Of a stretch of DNA of 45,820 nt, positions 42,119 to 45,820 are shown in pieces. The notes under the pieces were generated by a model. That model saw only the letters and a list, made by a program, of their open reading frames with translations, searched no databases and was not told the DNA's origin. A program made the translations under genes and the position numbers. Positions within the stretch are counted from its first letter, which is position 1. Every line of letters begins with the position of its first letter. This DNA comes from JAFGMR01 sp964632755. GTDB taxonomy: Archaea; Halobacteriota; Methanosarcinia; Methanotrichales; Methanotrichaceae. The DNA is taken from positions 1 through 45,820 of the forward strand of contig CAZWDT010000013.1 of NCBI GenBank assembly GCA_964632755.1, written 5' to 3'.

Positions 42119-44254
42119 ATGAAGAAGATGACTGCAATTATGCTCACATCGTTGGCGGTATTATTAGCGACAGCGATGGTAGTGGGAGCAGTCGATAAGG
42201 TGCAGGTCAGAGGCGAGGTGCAGACCGTCGTCGATGGCGCATCTTTCAGTTGGAACCCCCAGAACTTCGCCGGGTTCTATTATGACATCGATGATGATCT
42301 TGGCAACGAAGAGATCACCATGGCCATCACCGGCACCAAGCTCGAGGAGCCCAAAGGTGTAGAGTACAGCACCAGCAAGCAGGACAACGACTTCGAGTTC
42401 GAGGACTGGGGCTGGTACTACTCCATAGGCTTCCTGGGCGAGAACTACTTCGCCGGGTACAGCGATGCTGAGGTCAATGGCGAGATACCCAGGCTTTACG
42501 ACGTCTCCGAGGATCGGAACACCCTCGTCGATGAGCAGCTCTTGAAGGTGCTCTACGATGATGATGCCGAGATGACACTGACAAGCGGCCAGCCGCTCCA
42601 GCTCAAGGACGGATACGAGGTCAAGATCAAGGCCATCGATATCGACGGCAACAAGGTCTTCGTCGAGCTGACCAAGGACGGCCAGCCGATCACTGAGAAG
42701 GTCGTGCAGCCCTCTAGGGATGGGGCGACCATGGCCGACAAGACCTTCCACTACAAGAAGACCATCGGAGACACCAAGGACATCGTCATCATAGCTGTCC
42801 ACTTCAAGAACGCCTTCCGAGGCGCTGACCAGGACATCGCAACAATCGACGGAGTCTTCCAGGTATCCGACACCGCAACCGATGTAGAGGTCGACACCGA
42901 GTTCGACAAGATGAGGATCGCCACCGTCTCATCCGACGGCATCACCATGGATAACAAGGACAACGCCATCACGCTGTCCAAGAACAAGGATTCCGCGCTG
43001 ATGATGGGCATCCACATCCAGACCGCCGACCAGAGCGACGTCACAGCCGACGAACCGCTGCGGTTCTACATCTACAAGGAGATCACCGAGCCGGGGATCT
43101 ACAAGCTCAGGGGCGCCGTCCAGAAGGTAGTGGACGGAGCGACAGTCTCCTGGACTCCCAAGACCTTCTCGGGATTCTACTATGACATCGACGACGATCT
43201 GGGCAACGAGCAGATCGACATGGTCGTCACCGGCAACAAGCTCGAGGAGCCCTCCGGCGTCAAGTATAGCACCTCCAAGCAGGACAACGACTTCGAGTTC
43301 GAGGACTGGGGCTGGTACTACTCCATAGGCTTCCTGGGCGAGAACTACTTCGCCGGGTACAGCGATGCTGAGGTCAATGGCGAGATACCCAGGCTTTACG
43401 ACGTCTCCGAGGATCGGAACACCCTCGTCGATGAGCAGCTCTTGAAGGTGCTCTACGATGATGATGCCGAGATGACACTGACAAGCGGCCAGCCGCTCCA
43501 GCTCAAGGACGGATACGAGGTCAAGATCAAGGCCATCGATATCGACGGCAACAAGGTCTTCGTCGAGCTGACCAAGGACGGCCAGTTCGTGACCCAGAAG
43601 GTCGTGCAGCCCTCCAAGGATGGGGCGACCATGGCCGACAAGACCTTCCACTACAAGATGACAATCGGAGACACCAAGGACATCGTAGTCATTGCTGTCC
43701 ACTTCAAGAACGCCTTCCGTGGCGCTGACCAGGACATAGCAACAGTCGACGGAGTCTTCCAGGTATCCGACACCGCAACCGATGTGGAGGTCGACACCGA
43801 GTACGACAAGATGAGGATCGCCACCGTCTCTGCCGACGGCATCACCATGGACAACAAGGACAATGCCGTCACGCTGTCCAAGAACAAGGACACAACCTTG
43901 ATGATGGGCATCCACATCCTGACCGCTGACCAGAACGATGTAAGCGCGGACAACCCGCTGCGGTTCTACATCTACAAGGAGTCCATCATCGAGGGCGCCG
44001 AGGCTGCTCCGGCAGTCGTGCCCGCTGTGACCCCTGCAGGTGAAGAGCCCGCTGCTGAGCCCGCCGCTGAGCCCGCCGCTGAGCCCGCTGCCGAGCCCGT
44101 TGTTGAGCCCGCCGCTGAGCCCGAAGGCGAGCCCGCTGCTGAGCCCGCTGCTGAGCCCGCTGCCGCTGAGGAGAAGGGAATGCCTGGATTCGAGGCACTC
44201 TTCGCCATAACTGGCATCCTGGCTGTGGCCTACTTGGTTAGCAGGAAGAACTAA
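42119..44254 (+). CDS. S-layer protein, tandem-duplicated domain, PGF-type sorting tag
   Basis: Major surface-layer protein of the Methanosarcinales type (two S-layer/DUF1608 domains), 711 aa. Signal peptide about 1-24; domain 1 about 25-325 and domain 2 about 326-625, each starting with a V.DGA..SW/.F.GFYYDIDDDLGNE pattern and ending LRFYIYKE. Then a linker of Ala-Glu-Pro repeats (about 640-685) and a C-terminal PGFEALFAITGILAVAYLV plus RKN: a PGF-CTERM tripartite tag for archaeosortase cleavage and lipid attachment. The two domains share 310 bp of identical DNA. Strong ribosome site and a strong terminator suggest very high expression. Confidence 0.92.
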   Translation: MKKMTAIMLTSLAVLLATAMVVGAVDKVQVRGEVQTVVDGASFSWNPQNFAGFYYDIDDDLGNEEITMAITGTKLEEPKGVEYSTSKQDNDFEFEDWGWYYSIGFLGENYFAGYSDAEVNGEIPRLYDVSEDRNTLVDEQLLKVLYDDDAEMTLTSGQPLQLKDGYEVKIKAIDIDGNKVFVELTKDGQPITEKVVQPSRDGATMADKTFHYKKTIGDTKDIVIIAVHFKNAFRGADQDIATIDGVFQVSDTATDVEVDTEFDKMRIATVSSDGITMDNKDNAITLSKNKDSALMMGIHIQTADQSDVTADEPLRFYIYKEITEPGIYKLRGAVQKVVDGATVSWTPKTFSGFYYDIDDDLGNEQIDMVVTGNKLEEPSGVKYSTSKQDNDFEFEDWGWYYSIGFLGENYFAGYSDAEVNGEIPRLYDVSEDRNTLVDEQLLKVLYDDDAEMTLTSGQPLQLKDGYEVKIKAIDIDGNKVFVELTKDGQFVTQKVVQPSKDGATMADKTFHYKMTIGDTKDIVVIAVHFKNAFRGADQDIATVDGVFQVSDTATDVEVDTEYDKMRIATVSADGITMDNKDNAVTLSKNKDTTLMMGIHILTADQNDVSADNPLRFYIYKESIIEGAEAAPAVVPAVTPAGEEPAAEPAAEPAAEPAAEPVVEPAAEPEGEPAAEPAAEPAAAEEKGMPGFEALFAITGILAVAYLVSRKN
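42376..42685 (+). repeat. 310-bp perfect direct repeat, copy 1
   Basis: Identical base for base to 43276-43585, exactly 900 bp (300 codons) apart, within S-layer domain 1. Flanking parts of the two domains differ at many positions. Confidence 0.95.
43276..43585 (+). repeat. 310-bp perfect direct repeat, copy 2
   Basis: Second copy of the repeat at 42376-42685, inside S-layer domain 2. Confidence 0.95.
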
Positions 44255-44263
44255 GAACAAACC

Positions 44264-44304
44264 CTGGAGGGCTGAACGTGCCCTCCAGATCACCCCTCTT
44301 TTTT
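44264..44304 (+). terminator. terminator of the S-layer gene
   Basis: Perfect 9-bp stem CTGGAGGGC / GCCCTCCAG (44264-44272, 44280-44288) with a 7-nt loop, then a T-tract of six (44299-44304). It begins 10 nt after the stop codon. Confidence 0.75.
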
Positions 44305-44528
44305 ATGTGATTTCATGTTTTGCCATCTTTTGCTTGCCTTTATGGGGAATAATTGACCGACCAAAAGGCATATAACCGGGAGGGGGCGTTGGGGCCCTGT
44401 GTGAACCTGTGGAGCAAGGAGGGATGAGGTGCGACAGGAGTGCCTATTTATGTGCAACTGGCAATCCGGTTCGCTATTCTCCGCAGGACTTCTCTATTCG
44501 CGGCAAATGAGTATGTAGGAGGTCTCAT

Positions 44529-45008
44529 ATGAAGATAATGACCATCATGTTCATCGCGCTGGCTATTATGCTGGCACCGATGGTGGGCTGCGCAGGCGAG
44601 GTACTTGAAGAAGCTGGACATGCAGTTGAAGCTGGCACCGAGGATGTAGCATCCGGCGCAGAGCATGCCGCTGAGGATGTCGGAGGCGCTGCCGAGGCCG
44701 GCGCCGGGGACGTAGCATCCGGCACAGAGCATGCCGCTGAGGATGTCGGAGGCGCTGCCGAGGCCGGCGCCAAGGACGTAGCATCCGGCACAGAGCATGT
44801 TGCCGAAGAGACCGGCCATGCCGCTGAGGGTGCCGCCGAGGCTGGCGCCGGGGATGTCGAGGCCGGCGCGGAGCATGCGGCTGGGGATGTAGAGGGTGGC
44901 GCCGAGGATGCAAAGGAGGCAGCCGAGGAGAAGGCACCCGGATTCGAGGCAGTCTTCGCCGTGACGGGCCTCTTGGCAGTTGCCTTCCTGGTGCTTAGGA
45001 AAGAGTAG
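44529..45008 (+). CDS. small acidic repeat protein with lipobox and PGF-type tag
   Basis: A 159-aa exported protein. Signal segment with a lipobox-like MVGC (Cys near residue 21). The centre is an acidic Ala/Gly/Glu-rich array of 22-residue units such as DVASGTEHAAEDVGGAAEAGA, probably helical, late-embryogenesis-like in composition. The C-terminus PGFEAVFAVTGLLAVAFLVLRKE is nearly the same sorting tag as on the S-layer protein. AGGAGGT (44517-44523) precedes the ATG. It probably sits in the cell envelope next to the S-layer; function unknown. Having both an N-terminal lipobox and a C-terminal tag is odd. Confidence 0.8.
   Translation: MKIMTIMFIALAIMLAPMVGCAGEVLEEAGHAVEAGTEDVASGAEHAAEDVGGAAEAGAGDVASGTEHAAEDVGGAAEAGAKDVASGTEHVAEETGHAAEGAAEAGAGDVEAGAEHAAGDVEGGAEDAKEAAEEKAPGFEAVFAVTGLLAVAFLVLRKE
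44646..44800 (+). repeat. 66-bp in-frame tandem repeat
   Basis: The unit starting GTAGCATCCGG occurs at 44646, 44712 and 44778, exactly 66 bp (22 codons) apart and nearly identical; the third unit is partial. More degenerate units lie on both sides within the gene. Confidence 0.85.
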
Positions 45009-45029
45009 GGCAAGCGCCCCCTTTTTTTT
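45008..45029 (+). terminator. terminator of the small repeat protein gene
   Basis: A short GGGC/GCCC stem with a 4-nt loop at the stop codon, followed by eight T (45022-45029). The T-tract is the stronger part of the signal. Confidence 0.5.
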
Positions 45030-45104
45030 GCAGTCTTTCCTCTGCTTTTTAGGTTTGTAGCAATGTTTATAATCCTTTAAAGTTAAGTTTCTCCTGGTAA
45101 GAGA

Positions 45105-45429
45105 GTGAAGGATCGATATTGTCCTTTTATTGTCCTATTCATCCTAGCGGCGTTCTTCGCTGCCGGGACGACAGATTGCATGGAGATTAGAGGAGATGTG
45201 TTCCAGGTAATGGATGGAATGTCTGTGACCTGGGACCCTCAGAACTTCGCTGGATTATATTGCGACATAGACGACGATCTGGGATGCGAGCATGGACAAT
45301 AAGGACAACTCCATCCCACTATTGAGGGGACAAGAGATCGCCCTCGCTCCGGGCTTCGTGCTGCGGACCGCCAACCAGCGGGAGATAAGCGCGGAAGAGC
45401 CTTTGCGCATGGCCTTGTATGGGGGATGA
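45105..45429 (+). pseudogene. S-layer paralogue with large internal deletion and frame change
   Basis: From a GTG at 45105 the frame encodes a signal peptide (CPFIVLFILAAFFAAGTTDC) and the first part of an S-layer domain (IRGDVFQVMDGMSVTWDPQNFAGLY and CDIDDDLG), then stops at 45300-45302. In another frame, from 45292, the last part of the same domain follows at once: MDNKDNSIPLL, FVLRTANQREISAEEPLRMALYGG, ending TGA 45427-45429; this matches the domain end MDNKDNAITLS and ADEPLRFYIYKE of the S-layer protein. About 230 residues between are missing and the join is out of frame. A TATA-like TTTATAATCC lies at 45065-45074. Confidence 0.8.
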
Positions 45430-45580
45430 TCCGAGCGATCCCTTCACCTCCCTTCCCGGCCGGTCCAGGCCGGGGCCATTCCCTTTTGGCCAATTGGCGC
45501 GGCATCCGAGTCCCTTGGCACCACGCCGTCGCTAAAGGGGATGATAGCGAAATCGGCCTCCAATATTTGGCTATGTTGAG

Positions 45581-45602
45581 CGGATGCGCTATATCGCATC
45601 CG
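45581..45602. repeat. 8-bp hairpin CGGATGCG / CGCATCCG
   Basis: Perfect inverted repeat with a 6-nt loop in the otherwise feature-free stretch 45430-45697. No T-tract follows, so a terminator role is doubtful. Confidence 0.4.
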
Positions 45603-45697
45603 GAGAATTTCGAAGATCCGGAATCGTCCTCCAATGTCTGGCAGGCGCTATGCCGGCAGGAGAGCTTAAATCGATCTCCTGCATTCAATCGGCCAGC

Positions 45698-45820
45698 ATG
45701 TTTCATATCAGATCTCTCTCCTCAAAGCCGGAAGAGGCGATAGAGGAGATCGGTCAGTGCGTCAAGATTCAGGAGGAGGTGGGCTACGAGGGCCAGATCG
45801 TACCGAGCCATCTCTTCCGG
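45698..45820 (+). CDS. 5' part of an unidentified gene, cut by the window end
   Basis: An open frame of 41 codons from the ATG at 45698 to the last base (MFHIRSLSSKPEEAIEEIG, then VGYEGQIVPSHLFR). A TATA-like GCTTAAATC at about 45664-45672 is 26-34 nt upstream, which fits a near-leaderless start. Charged, soluble, helical. Family not recognised from this part. Confidence 0.55.
   Translation, partial: MFHIRSLSSKPEEAIEEIGQCVKIQEEVGYEGQIVPSHLFR

Noticed and set aside
42929..44293. Long minus-strand open frame opposite the S-layer gene
   Set aside because: It mirrors the biased codon use and duplication of the S-layer gene; low-complexity Gly/Leu/Val sequence with no motifs.
44646..44800. Regular 66-bp repeats considered as a CRISPR array
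   Set aside because: The repeats are in frame, contiguous without unique spacers, and encode a 22-residue protein repeat.

Overview
The window looks like a chromosomal contig from a methanogenic archaeon of the Methanosarcinales, most likely a Methanothrix (Methanosaeta)-type organism. The support is a Methanosarcinales-type duplicated S-layer protein with a PGF-type C-terminal sorting tag, ribosomal protein S6e, archaeal TATA boxes 25-35 nt upstream of starts, a CetZ/FtsZ-like tubulin, a geranylgeranyl-reductase-family flavoprotein, an archaeal CCA-adding enzyme, a tungstate transporter and a remnant of the nitrogen repressor NrpR. The genus is an inference. A run of exactly 100 N at 30185-30284 shows a scaffolded draft assembly.

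Layout. 1-2870: unknown protein, RecQ-type helicase and a translationally coupled radical SAM protein. 2871-3845: a decay zone with a DUF4276 pseudogene (5' end lost, in-frame TGA), a 178-bp MITE-like element, and the 3' end of an AT-rich Cys-rich gene. 3959-6677: THEP1 NTPase, Toprim protein and UPF0235 protein, divergent from a PurH whose cyclohydrolase domain is gutted. 6736-12312: exported beta-helix protein, nadX and nadC, membrane-anchored exported protein, tubulin-like GTPase. 12321-16246: GXGXG-fold protein, DUF373 membrane protein, SCP2-like secreted protein, YjbQ-family protein, exported protein. 16273-18648: tungstate transporter tupA-tupB-tupC, with tupC lacking a canonical start codon. 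18777-20766: sugar-nucleotide epimerase and a rhodanese-like lipoprotein without catalytic Cys. 21006-22486: an AT-rich two-gene cassette (nucleotidyltransferase-fold protein plus an unrecognised partner) that looks acquired. 22675-25870: aldolase for aromatic amino acid precursors behind a ~20-bp-spaced repeat array, exported protein, MTA/SAH deaminase. 26057-27687: tRNA-Ser, second MITE copy in inverse orientation, second beta-helix protein. 28081-30645: three related exported proteins in tandem, the last crossed by the assembly gap. 30991-31938: tRNA-Glu, tRNA-Gln and a twice-frameshifted NrpR fragment. 32016-36887: S6e, MgtE-type transporter, flavoprotein reductase overlapping a sodium:solute symporter. 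37043-41645: ilvD-thpR-cca operon and a convergent HDAC-family deacetylase. 42119-45429: S-layer locus (S-layer protein with a 310-bp perfect internal duplication, a small repeat protein with the same sorting tag, and an internally deleted S-layer pseudogene). 45698-end: 5' part of a further gene.

Most genes are housekeeping or cell-surface genes in short operons. The accessory signals are the MITE pair, the nucleotidyltransferase cassette, the exported-protein and S-layer arrays, and an unusual density of broken genes (DUF4276, NrpR, S-layer, Cys-rich fragment). The best candidate for an undescribed system is the coupled gene pair at 21006-22486.
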